Position numbers and translations under genes: made by a program. DNA of 64,000 bases from Burhinus oedicnemus (taxonomy: Eukaryota; Chordata; Aves; Charadriiformes; Burhinidae): positions 1,750,712 to 1,814,711 of the forward strand of contig VFFE01007124.1 in the NCBI GenBank assembly GCA_008921705.1, in the 5' to 3' direction. Positions within the stretch are counted from its first letter, which is position 1; the number at the start of each line of letters is the position of its first letter. The notes beneath the pieces were generated by a model. That model saw only the letters and a program-made list of their open reading frames with translations. It was not told the DNA's origin and searched no databases. Shown here piece by piece: positions 1 through 51,342 of this stretch.

Positions 1-2232
1 TTTCTTCCTTGAAAGTTATTAAGGCTTAAGTCTTCTGTTATTCCAGGGTGATCTGTTCTATTTTAGGAAAGTAAAGAAGTAAAAAAATGTATAAAATAAA
101 CTCCTGTCAGATGTAAGTTATGTACGAAAGTGGCTTTAAAACTATAAAACGAAGCACTGTCAAAATCAAAGGTGATGTGATACTACAGGAATATGTCAAA
201 AACAGAGTTACTGCTGCATTACTGTGATCTTTACAGTTTGCCCCACAGAAACCATTGGACCTTTCTCTCCAGAAAACTCCAGTCATGGAATAATGAATTA
301 CCCCTAAGTGTATTATTTGATGTCCTTTTCCATGCATTGCTATGACATAGGTTTTTAGCGAAGCAAGTCTGCGAAAACAGTATCAAGTATTTTCTCTTTC
401 TGAGGCTTTATTGTTATTTTTTATTTTCTGATGCAGTAAATCATCAGACCTAATGTGTGTGATTTCTAATTTTGCTTTGGATGAAAATAATTTCTAGTTA
501 CTTTACCGACTGCTACAATTATCCCTTCGTTTCTTCACTAGTTGCTAAAGAAATCTGCAATTAGTCATGCCACTCACAGAAACCTTCACCTAATTTCATG
601 GAATGCTCCTTTTGTCTTTTCATTTACTCGGAATGTTGTTTTTCTCCTAGACCTTAAAGATGGGCTTTGCCCTAAGTATTAACCAAAAATACTAAGTGTT
701 TTTATAGAATTACTGTCAGACAAATCCTGCGACATCAATTCTTAATTTTGGGTGACCAAATTTTTCTTCTGATTTTCAAGTTACAAAAGTCAGTATTCAC
801 ATGTGAAATGCTGGTCTCGTACAAATCAGTAGAAATTTTGGCATTGCCTTAAACAGAAATGTGATTTAAACCTGTGTTCTGTATTCATGGCTTTTAAACA
901 GACTGCAATTATCAAAGGTAAATAAGTTTTACATCACCAGCATAGATATGACACTGTTAATCACCGCTGGACTTGAAATGCAATCTTTCTTCCTTATGGT
1001 TTATGTTCATCAGAATGTTTTTAACACTTTTTGTCCACCTAGGGAACAAATCACTTATTAGAACATAGTGTTAATCATCTCATTTTGCTTTCTTTCAATG
1101 TTTTCCCTCAAGGGATTCCTCTCTAATATCTTTATAGCATGTGAAGAATTTTCATTTCCTTTACTGTAACTCCACTATGTAGTGTATTCATTCCTGCCTG
1201 TTTTTATACAATAAAAAGTTTAGAAAAAGAGGCAAGCATATATTAGAATATATAAAATATTATGTATGCCATTTATATTGAAGTCAAAACACGCACACTG
1301 AAAAAAGATGGTACTAAGAAAAGATGTGGTTCTATGAAAAAATAGAAAAGTGCCCTGAAAATGTTGAAAAGACCTCAAGAAGACCTTGACGTTTGAAATT
1401 GGGCTTGCAGGAAGATAAGCAATCTGCAAATCTGAAAGCAGACACTCTATAATTAGAAATGCACTGATGACATAGCAAAAAGGTTAAGTGATCCTTGAGC
1501 AGTATCCATATAAGATTGCTTCCAAGATTAAATTTAATTACAGTTATTCATGTTGCTCATTTCTTGCTGGAATTGTTATTTCAAATATTAACAGGATTTT
1601 TATCACTTTTTCTTCCTACACTTTAAATTATTTTAGACTCTTCTGGGAAGCATCTGTGTCTTTGTCTTATGCAGAAGGATCTCTGCAGAAGGATAATAAT
1701 ACAATGTTAGGAGCAGCAGTCGTGCAGTAGTGCCAAAGAGCCTCTGTGATTGACCTTCATAATAGGCATAATAAAAACACAGTAAAACAAAGTACAAGCA
1801 ATACAGTAATGGCAATGAAAACATTTCTTAATATTCTTTATATTTCCGTATCTCCAGGTATCATGTTCCCACTTCATCTTCCCTTGCCCTGGCACATATG
1901 TAATGAGGCTATATGCTACCCATCCATGTCTGCACAGTGAAAATCATAAAGCAGATAAACTCAGGTCTTTTGAGGCAATCAGTTTTCATTACAATACATG
2001 AATGCTGAGAGAATTTCCAAAAACGGTAGATACGGACCAGGAAATACCTGCTTTTTTGTTTCATAACACAAATGAGGAAATATGTTGATGTAGAAAAGTT
2101 GGTATTTCAGTCTGTTGCTCTGGTTCATAATAAAAAGAAACTGATATTCCGACTTTTAAAATACTCTAATAGTTATACATAATCTATACTATTACTAATG
2201 GTCTATCTCTTGAAACAATATATGTATATATT

Positions 2233-2247
2233 AGAGAGAGAGAGAGA
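2233..2247. repeat. (AG)n simple repeat
   Basis: Seven uninterrupted AG dinucleotides plus a final A, next to a TATATA-rich stretch, in the first intron. An ordinary microsatellite. Confidence 0.9.
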
Positions 2248-4269
2248 ACACAAAAAATACCACTCGGTTCAATGTTGGCTGGTACTCTTAAATATTTTTG
2301 TTCCCTCTTAGGAGCTTTCAAAAATATCTTTGTCTATAGTCCAGTTCAGAAAGACAAGTAATTTTGCAATGTCAAGATTTTTCTACTTTGGCCTTGTCTA
2401 CTACTGCAAAATATTTTTTTTTTTATAGTATTAAAAACTGTTAGTTTTTCACATCATTTTCCTTTTCCTTCTTTCTGTCTCTGGGATGCAGTGACATTGG
2501 AATTAATACACTAAACCAAAATAATGTTGCATCACATTTTTCTCATTTGCAAAAATGAAAGTTCTCACTGTGCTCTCTTTGAGGTAAACATGTAATTAAA
2601 CACAGAAGACCAGAAGAATTTGTTCTAGCTGTGGTGATAGATTGAAATTTATTGGATTTAACTGTTGCAGATTTTTTTCTATTTCCTAACAAGATTTCTT
2701 TTTGAAGTTGATGTGCCCATTTAAAAATGTTGATGTCACATCTAATTACTATGGTTTCAATAATTGTGCTCTTTTGATTCAAGGAGATGTCCTTTGAACT
2801 TCCTGGGTTCTAAGAGCATGGGTCTATTCAAAATATACACTGGTGGAGAAGACTGAAATAAAATTCACTATAATGACCCCTACACCTATAGCAAATACCC
2901 AGTCTGCTTCCTTACTAGAGGGAGGTGCCTTTATTTTCCTTGTTAGCCGGCAGTTAGAAATAGCTAACATGCTGTCGGAGCCTCATCTGTTCTTCCCATC
3001 ACCTTCTCCCTTGTGGGTTCTTAGTTCCACTGCCTTGCTTGTCTTCATCTTAATTTTCCGTCCTCAGCTAAAAGTGGCTCTTAGCTTTTTTGCAGAATTG
3101 GCTGCATGCAAAAGAAAGCATTAATGAAATGCTCCGGTGATTTAAACTGCATGCAGCACTTGCCTAGCTTTGTGGAATAATTTAAAGCCTCCTCACAATA
3201 TGTTTTGTCAGTGAGTGAGCTAATGCCCGGTTCACCCCCTGTCTGCTTCAAGGGACATCCAGAATGCTGATCTCAGAGAAATTACATTTTCTGATTCAAA
3301 TGCCACCCAGCCTTTATCTCAGCTCTGGTTTGGCCTTGCTGACCCCAGGAAGAGCTGCGGTGCCAGGTGCTCAGTTGGTGGCTAATGGCAAGCTAAGCAT
3401 AACCGTTGCTGCGCTCTTAGTTTGCAAGAAAAAAACCCGAGCACTCCTTTTTTCCTATATACCCAGCTCTATTTTGTCGTGAAAAATAGCTCCATGGTAA
3501 CATAACCGCTTATACCATTCGTGTATCTTCCATGATGTGCAGATCATAATTAACAATAGTTGAGAAAGTTATATTAAGCAATATAAACCTGTCCTTTAAT
3601 CGAGGCTTCTCAACAGAGTATCACAAATGGAAACCTAATCTCAGATATTACAGATTTTAAACTGGCACATACATCAAAAATACAGTTGTCTACAATGAGG
3701 CGTGACTGTAGCACTGAGCTGCGTTTTAAGATGATTTGAGTAATATTTCTGAGCAGTATAACCTATCTTCAGTCCTAAAATTCCCATCACTGATATGCAG
3801 GAATTATTTCATTCTTTGATTGCACTTTGGGAAAATTGATTATAAGTAGAGTTTACTAAGGTTCAATTTACTTCTAGAGGATGTCATGAAAACCGCTGAG
3901 TAATTTACTATGGTAAAATTTGACACTCTAGCTGATTTCAAATTAAATTTAAAAATTTTTAAAAAAGGAATCTGGCCACCTAACCAAACAAGCTACAATG
4001 ATCATTGAGCAGCTCCACCTGCCAGCTCGTTATTACATCTAGATCCCCACGAAGGCGGCTGGCTGCATCGGTTGGTCCCAGTTATAAACACGTAACATGC
4101 ATGCAGTATGTAATTATATGCATATAAAATGCAGTTATACCAGCTCTTATTACAGCAATTCTCCAAATTGACATAATACCTCTTAGCAGTAGCACAATTA
4201 CACTATGACTTCTGCCAGTGAGGAGACGTCAGGGGAAATACTTCTGAGTGAGCTGGCGAGAGCAGTGCA

Positions 4270-4400
4270 AGGTTTTGGTGCAAACCCAGCCCCGGAGGTC
4301 TGCGGATGGGCCGGCGCTTTGCCGTGGAGCGCAGTGCGGAGCGGCAGCCGCGGGCTGGGCTGTGGCTGGCCGGGCTGTCACCCTGCACGGGCACAGCACC
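4270..4400. other. Intronic GC/CpG-rich patch
   Basis: About 130 bases that are clearly GC-rich and hold about a dozen CpGs, inside an otherwise AT-rich intron. It is too short for a classical CpG island. It could be a regulatory element or a gene-conversion or mutation hotspot. A 203-codon open frame on the minus strand (4203-4814) crosses it and resembles no known protein. Confidence 0.5.
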
Positions 4401-4935
4401 TGCCTCACACAGGCTGACATAAAGAGGGTGGGAAAGCGGGCTGCATTTTAGCAGAAAATCTGCAGTAAAACCAGCTGCTTTTCTGCAAGTGCCTGTAACT
4501 GGTGCACTTTTGCTGGTTTTGAGACCCAGGTACGCCTCCTGCCCTTTCTTCTGGATGGTTGTGCCCTGTAGACACGCCGAGTGAGGTGGTAGGTGCCCAT
4601 GGCTTGGGAAGTTTAACAGAGACAGCGTACAGGAGACTGCGTTCTGGGTCGTTTGGGGTTTTCTGCCTTGGGTTAGGTACGACAAAAAGAGAATGAAATC
4701 CACATGGTTTTTTGCGGCCAGGGGTGAGAAGAGTGTCTGGCATGTGTATAATAACATAAGAAGGAAACTATTTAAATTTTGAATAAAAAAGTTGCCTGAG
4801 AGAGGCAAATTCATGTAACAGCTATTTCCTTAAAGGTAACAACTGACAGCCTCATTTTTTTAATTTTCTACTAAGTGCATAGGAAAATATACCTCAATGT
4901 TAAAAGTTCAGTCTCACTATTATTCAGCTGACTAG

Positions 4936-44827
<39,892 letters not shown>

Positions 44828-45340
44828 TGAACAATGTTATACTGCTAAAAAATGTCCTTCACAAAAGAAAATGTTCTTACAGCAGGTAGGCTGATGCTTA
44901 AACATGAGAAGATCCATTCATAGCATCATAGCCATTGTCTCCAGTATTCAGGATGAAAAAAAGTCAAGTAGCAGCCTACTATGGAGCACCACTTCAAGTC
45001 CAGATGTCTCATAATGGGGTTTATTTTTTAGTACTCATATTGTTAAAAAGCTTTGAGTGTAAATGGTGCTTCTGACCAGCAGAGTGTGCCCTTCACTCTA
45101 TTTTGCTTTAGCAGTACAAAACCAAAACACAGTTTACATTGAAAAGAAAAAGAGATATCTTTTTAGCATGCTTGCCGCAGATATTTGTGATAATTGATGA
45201 GGATATATTTTTGTGGAAAAAAATGAGTGTTTTCATACTTTAAGTGCTTAATATTCTACATTGCTTGCTGGATTTCCTCTATTTGATTTTGTGCACTGCA
45301 TCTACAAGTAGTATTCTGAAATACGGTTTTTCGTCCTAAA

Positions 45341-45425
45341 GATTGCGGGCTGACTCTTTCTCCTAGTGAAGCTGGTGGTAGTTTTGCCATTGACTTCAGT
45401 AGAGGAGGGTCAGAATCCTCCACTT
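45341..45425 (+). repeat. Ancient amniote repeat relic (CR1-related wording)
   Basis: 'gttttgccattgacttcagt' followed by 'agaggagggtcagaatcct' closely follows the old repeat 'gttttgccattgacttcaatgggagcaggatcaggcc'. Diverged and non-coding. Confidence 0.5.
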
Positions 45426-46058
45426 GTACATGATTTTCCTGTAGGAAGACCTAGGTAACTATATAATCAGACTTCTGTACAGGGAGAGACTTGTTTTCAG
45501 CAGAGTTCATATCCAAGTATGATTCTTCACAGCCCATTGTGTCATGTCTGCTTTCATTTTTTCTGCTCTTGCTCAGATGTGTGTTCTAGGCTTCACTTTT
45601 CATTTCTTGTCTGTGTCCACAGTCCTAATGTTTCCGTGCTTGTATTACAGCTTGAATTCTAGCATTGGGCGTCAGCTTATCAGTGTTGTCATGTCATTTC
45701 TGTGAAATAACCAGAGAATAAATTAGGCTAAGATCTGAATAGCTAGAAGTGTACAATCATTTGGAAAAATAAAAATGTTTGCATTTCTGATTTTCTACTC
45801 ATCGTTTTAAAATCATGTTTATAAATAAGCTGGAACTTTTCGATGTCGTGAGCATCTGGGTGTAAACACTATACATAATACGTTTTATATTTGGTGCTGT
45901 AGGATCATGAGCTTCTCAGGCACGTGAACTAAAAATACTGGAATTTAGATGCTGGAATTTTAGATATCAAAGGATAATCTGCCAGTACTTCTAACACTGA
46001 CTTTTCACAAATACTTGGGCACTTGATTACTTCTCTGTGTCCTTTCTTCTTTTTTGCT

Positions 46059-46061
<3 letters not shown>

Positions 46062-46090
<29 letters not shown>
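46062..46090. repeat. Poly-T run (29)
   Basis: Uninterrupted T homopolymer. Read on the minus strand it could be a retroposon A-tail, but no gene body or polyadenylation signal precedes it. Confidence 0.9.
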
Positions 46091-46093
<3 letters not shown>

Positions 46094-47369
46094 CACAAGT
46101 AGCATAAAGCACTGAAAATTTGTCACTAAGGACCTGGGTTTCACTTTGAAAGGTTGTGCTGGACCAGTAGTGTTAGACTCTTCCATCAGCTGTCCATGTG
46201 CCAAGCGTTAGGTCATGGCACAGAGCAGCTCCAGACCCCTTGTCTTCCCCTGCATCTGGCCGTCAGTTAAAGCACTGCAGTAATCATCCCGCCTCGGTCA
46301 GCGCTCTCAATTTCTCCTGAGAAAACCCTCTGCGGTAATGTGCCTCGCAGGGCCTGGCTGCAGGTTGTGGGTTTTTTTCCTTTCCCACATACTGAAATGG
46401 GCAGACTTTGCTGAATTTATGGTGGTATGTGCCTCTTCCTGGCATGAGAGGATTTAGGCAAAACATAATTACTCATTTTATTAAGTGTCTTTTTAGTGTT
46501 TTTCTTCATCGTCATATTTCATATCCATATTTGCTTCCTTAGTGACAGGACGTATGATATAAAATGGATCAAATGATTTCCCAGCTGAGAAGAACCGATG
46601 TATTTTATGCAAACAGCAGCCTTTCTAGGGGCAGCTTTTTTAACAGGCTAGTCTCTCGTGCTTCAGTATTCAAATGCCCGCTAAAATTTATGCTAGCTGT
46701 GTTAAAATGGTTTTCTGGCAGTAGCAACTCAACCCCTAAACAAAGAGTTTAATATATTAAGAGGGAAAGAATTTTTAGTATTTTTACCAATAATTCCTTT
46801 GGAGAGAGATTTGCCGTCATCAATCACTGTCATTTGGTTATTTATTCCTGACTTACAGTCGGTTGTGTTACGACTTTGTGCACAGAGCTCTGTCGTAGCC
46901 GGGAAGAGTGTCTTCTCACAAAGCGTTGCCAACAGACTGCCACAGCAGTGAGTTGCTTTGGGTGGGTTTTGTTGAAGTATGAGTTTGCAGGTTCCTTTGT
47001 TGCGGTGCGTGTAGGTCACCAGAGGAAAATTTCCCTTAGAGTGCTGACATTTTGAACAACAGCTTTTAGAAACTGCGCGAACTGGATGCAAATTAGTTCC
47101 CTGTACTGGAGGCAGAGGGCTTGCTTTTTGCTTAAAATATCACATGTTTAGATGAAAGTACTTAACTCAGAACTGATTTACACCCTTAAACTCTGCCTCT
47201 CCCTCATATGTATCCTTTCTTTTTAATGTTTGGATGTGAGACTGTTTTGCAGCTTTCATTTACAGGGCTATTGTGTAACAAAAAGCTTTTTTTCTGATAT
47301 AAGAGTTGGAGACTTTACTTCCTGAACTGTTAGGCAAAAGATAGGAAATAATTCTTCAGCTTCTTGTGG

Positions 47370-47420
47370 CCCTGCTGAAATCAGAGTAGGCTTTGGCTTT
47401 AATGGACCCAAAATGTCATG
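47370..47420 (+). repeat. Possible ancient amniote repeat relic
   Basis: 'cctgctgaaatcagagtagg' then 'ctttggctttaatgga' and 'cccaaaatgtcatg' resemble the old repeat words 'ctgaaatcaatgg...tttggctattgacttcaatggg..caggatttca'. Weak. Confidence 0.33.
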
Positions 47421-48228
47421 CTTATCTGTGCAAGTAATGAGACTATCTTTTGTAGACAAACTAATCTCTGATGCTGTAGAAACTAGAAATTGAGTACTAT
47501 CATCAAGTCTGTGCGTGTGGATGGACACAGGCCAGCCACTCCCACAAACATGTTTGGAAAAGGAGACTGTTACCTAATTAAGAAGTCAAATAGTGACTGA
47601 GTCTAGGTCAAAAAATTTCTAACTTGCCATTTTAGTGAAAGCACAGTGTAAACAAAGTTCAAATGCTCTCCTGACGCTATCTGTTTCCTAACAGCATCAT
47701 TACCTTGCAAGGCCATACATACTTTCTTTTCTCTCACTCCTTTTTTTTACTTACATTATCTACTGGCAGCTTTTTATCAGCAACAGCTTGTATTTCTTTT
47801 CTCCCCCGTTCTAATTCTTTGTCTCCTCCTCTTAGTCATTGATACACATTAAGCTTGTCCTGGCCTTATCTTCTTCCCCTTGGGCATCTCTTCTGCATGC
47901 TGTGAGGCTGCTGTAGAAACACAGCTCTTTATACCGCAGTACTGAATTCTGTACGTTAGAGCAGCGTGTGATTTTAGATTCTCCACTACAGCGTGCGTCT
48001 GGCCCTGGTTATCTAAGCAGAGGAGTGCATCAAGGATGGGCATGGTCATTGCATCTCAGTTTCTTTGTCCTTAACAGCTTGTGGATCAAATTCAAAATAA
48101 ATCAAGTGCATTTCCTTCCCCCTACCCTTGCTTCCAATTTCATTGTAATTACAAAAATCAATACACGTGAGACATGACAAGGAATTAATTATTTTTCTGA
48201 GAATCGACTCGGTTTCAGTAAATAGACC

Positions 48229-48290
48229 CAAGCCTCCTGTAATTGAAATCAATGAGACTTTTGTTATTTATGCTCATGGGTCAGAGTTAC
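48229..48290 (+). repeat. Possible ancient amniote repeat relic
   Basis: 'attgaaatcaatgagacttt' followed by 'tgttatttatgctcatgggtc' resembles 'attgaagtcaatgggagttttgccattgacttcaatggg'. Weak to moderate. Confidence 0.38.
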
Positions 48291-50572
48291 ACTTACATCT
48301 CAATATAATAGCTGAGACTCCTGTGCTCTGGCGGTCAGCTCCGGCTCCTAACTGAGTTGAGTGGACTCTTTTGGCTTCAGTGCATCATATTCTTATAGCC
48401 CCAGCTGTCAAGGAAGATGTAACTCATGTGGTTCCTAATTCTGTGGCCCATGTTCATGTTTCTCCTTACACCTGCTCGACTGTTCATAACCCCAGCTTAG
48501 CCAAGGCCTGCCAGATGCTATGGGTCCTGTAGAGATGTGGAAAATGGCCCTATTCGGGTGAGGCTTTATCTGTGGGAAAAGGTACAACAGATCTACAGAG
48601 GCCCCATAAGATGTGCAAACTTCCCTCTGAGCGTTGCATCTCTGTGGTCTTTCAAATGAATGAAGAGAATACAGCCTTAAGGTATAAAATTCCTTTTTCC
48701 CCTCGAAAAGTATAATGAAAAAATTTTTTTAAGATTATAAGTCAGTTCTTGATAATGGAAAATAAGAGCATCTGATGCATTCTAACTCACTTTGAAAGAA
48801 CACACATTTATTATCTTGCAGTTTGACATGCATTATTAATTGAACCCGATGGAAGTTGACACTTTTACATCCTAGCAATAATTAATATCAGCACTGTACC
48901 TGAAAAATTTATAGGACATAAAATGATACAGATTCAATTTATAGAAAAAATTAATGAAACACTGATCATATACAGCAGTAATCCTCTCATAGCTCCAGTA
49001 TCGTCTTTCTATTACATAGGGCTGGAAAGCACCTCCAGGGTCTTTCTTCTCAGGGACGGTTGTTTTTACAGTCACTTACCATATAAGCCTATTAATGAAA
49101 CAGTGCTGGGCAGTGACTCCTTCCTTCTGAGTGTTATTTAAATGAAGATTCTTGAGATCCCAGTGAATGGTTTCATAGATTTCTGATCAATGCTTTCTGA
49201 TTTCTTAGAATATGCAAAAATACATCGATCTTTGCAAAGGTTGCAGCTTGTCATACATGCCTTAGGTAAAACTTTGTGGTCATCTTCATGCAGATAATAT
49301 TGAGTTAAATGGAGCTGTTGCTGACAATAGGGTCAGCAGAATCACTTCTGTAACTTTAGAAAGAAGTCAAATACAGCAAATGTATTTTACAGCACTGTTA
49401 AACTTGATTTCAGTTAACCTCAGAGCCACTCTATTAGCTCATCTGGAAGAGGGCAGCTCTTAGGAACTTTGATGACTATTCCAGTGTCCTTTCAGCTCAC
49501 TGCATAATTCACAATAACAATGCACTGTCCACCGCAATCCCTTTTTTATGCTTTACACCTCAGTAGGAAGCCAAACTGTCTTTTGGGCTAGCTGCACTTA
49601 ATTCAAACCCTTCCAAATGCATTCCAGTTCAACCACCGGCAACTATTCAAGAATTTCAGGGAAAAAGTTTGGAGGAAAAGGTTATTTTAGTTTACTGAGT
49701 TTCATGGGACTTCGCATTGCATGGATTTGGATTGAATGGGGGAAAGTTGCCCTCCTAAAGTAGTATTCAGACTCATTGCAAAAACACATGAAAAAAAAGA
49801 GTTGGTAGCCACTGTAATATTTGAAAAGTTCTCCTTTTATTTCCTCCCTGTTTAGGTAAAAATTATTTCTTCTGTTAGTTCATTCAATTTAAACACTTCC
49901 AAAGTTTAAAAAGAAATCTCTCTTGAATCTGTGGCTGCTAAGCTAAAATGACTTATGGCATTATCTGCCAAAAAAAGCAGAGAATTAAGAGGATTGAAAT
50001 AATTTACTGTTTGTTTCACTGTTCAGCTTTGCATTTTGGTGCTTGTATATTCATCAGAGGGGAATGATATGCTTCTCTGCCTCATTAAATGGGCAACAGC
50101 ATGGAGAAATGAATGGAATTTTCTTAGCCTCAGTGAACAACGAATATTTAAAAGGAATATTTAAAAAAAACCAAAACAAAACAAAACTCTAGACTGAGAT
50201 TTCCAAATCTGTCTGTGACTTGATCTGGCACCTTCCCACTTCTGGACCAGAGCTTGCATTTAAATTGAAGGATGCAGTTTTCATGGACTATTCGCTTGAG
50301 GATCTTGGCACTTTGCTCAGCACCTCTCAACATCAAGTCCTAAGTGACAATCAGCCTAATTATCTAATAAGCTTTGAGTAGCTTAAGCCCTGATGTTTCT
50401 TTAAATGTTTTATTACTGCAATTGCTAAGCAGTCCCCAGTTGCAGAGTATTTTTTCGGGAAGCTAGGGTTGTCTCTTTTTTTCTGTTTCTCCCACTGGAT
50501 AAACACTTCAGAATGCACTTTCAGCCTGTAAATTGAGTAGTAAAAAATCTCACTTCACTCGTTAAAATGAAA

Positions 50573-50617
50573 TATGACCTTTATCCTATGCCATTGTATG
50601 ACCTTTATCCTATGCCA
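50573..50617. repeat. Tandem duplication, period 24 bp
   Basis: A 21-base word (tatgacctttatcctatgcc plus a) occurs identically at 50573-50593 and 50597-50617, separated by three bases. Confidence 0.95.
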
Positions 50618-51262
50618 ATTTTATACCAGTAAAACTCCCCTAAGTTCTGTGAAGTGACTAACTCATCACTAGGCCTGAGATCAAAAGACTTCAGTCCAAA
50701 TAACAGGATGCTCAAAGGATTATTTTCAATTAAGAACTCGCTTCCTTGCTTGTTTACATTTTCTCTTCACAAATCCACGTCTTTAATGATTGTTTATTTT
50801 TCCAGCAGAATAAATATTACAATTTGAGAAAGGGATAACAGGTCACAAAAGATACGTTTAACAATTTGAGGTGATATTTATTGTGTTAATTAAATATCTT
50901 CCAGTGTTGATCTTGCACATACACATATGTCATGGGAACACTAACTTACAAATCAACAACATCACATTTCCAGAGTGAACATGGAAAATGCTTTTAAAAT
51001 TTATTTTAATGAATGCCGATGTCACTTCCTTTAAATAAAAATGTCACAAAACCTTTGTAGGAAGAATGTAAACATAAAAAAAGTATTTGAATGAACAGGA
51101 CGTGAGGGAAAATACGAGGAATTTAGGTTGCAGTTTATTGATAGGGGGTGATATTTTTCTCTCATGGATCGTTCTACTGGAAGTGAGAGAAAATCCTGGG
51201 TTTGATCTGGAGCTGCAAAAAAATGGAAAATAAATTATTTGAAAGGGCAGACTTTTTTTCAG

Positions 51263-51342
51263 TTTGCACTAGTGTAAATCAAAAGGAACATTATGAAGCT
51301 AGCAGAGTTGCTGGTGATTTAAACTGATATGAGTGAAGGAAA
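51263..51342 (+). repeat. Ancient amniote repeat relic (inverted-word type)
   Basis: 'ttgcactagtgtaaatcaaa', then 'gttgctggtgatttaaactg' and 'atatgagtgaagga' follow the layout of the old reptile/bird repeat with 'caccagtgtaaatcaggagtaa' and 'ggtgtaaaactggtgtaagtgagag'. The two halves are roughly complementary. Confidence 0.5.

Noticed and set aside
4203..4814. 203-codon open frame on the minus strand, the longest in the window
   Set aside because: It lies across a GC-rich patch, where stops are rare by composition. It resembles no known protein and is antisense within an intron.
46062..46130. Poly-T run as the tail of a minus-strand processed pseudogene
   Set aside because: No polyadenylation signal and no recognisable gene body adjoin it; an ordinary homopolymer is simpler.
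49010..49045. CR1-like phrase 'acatagggctggaaagcacctccaggg'
   Set aside because: The match to CR1 wording is one short block with no flanking support; not strong enough for a feature.
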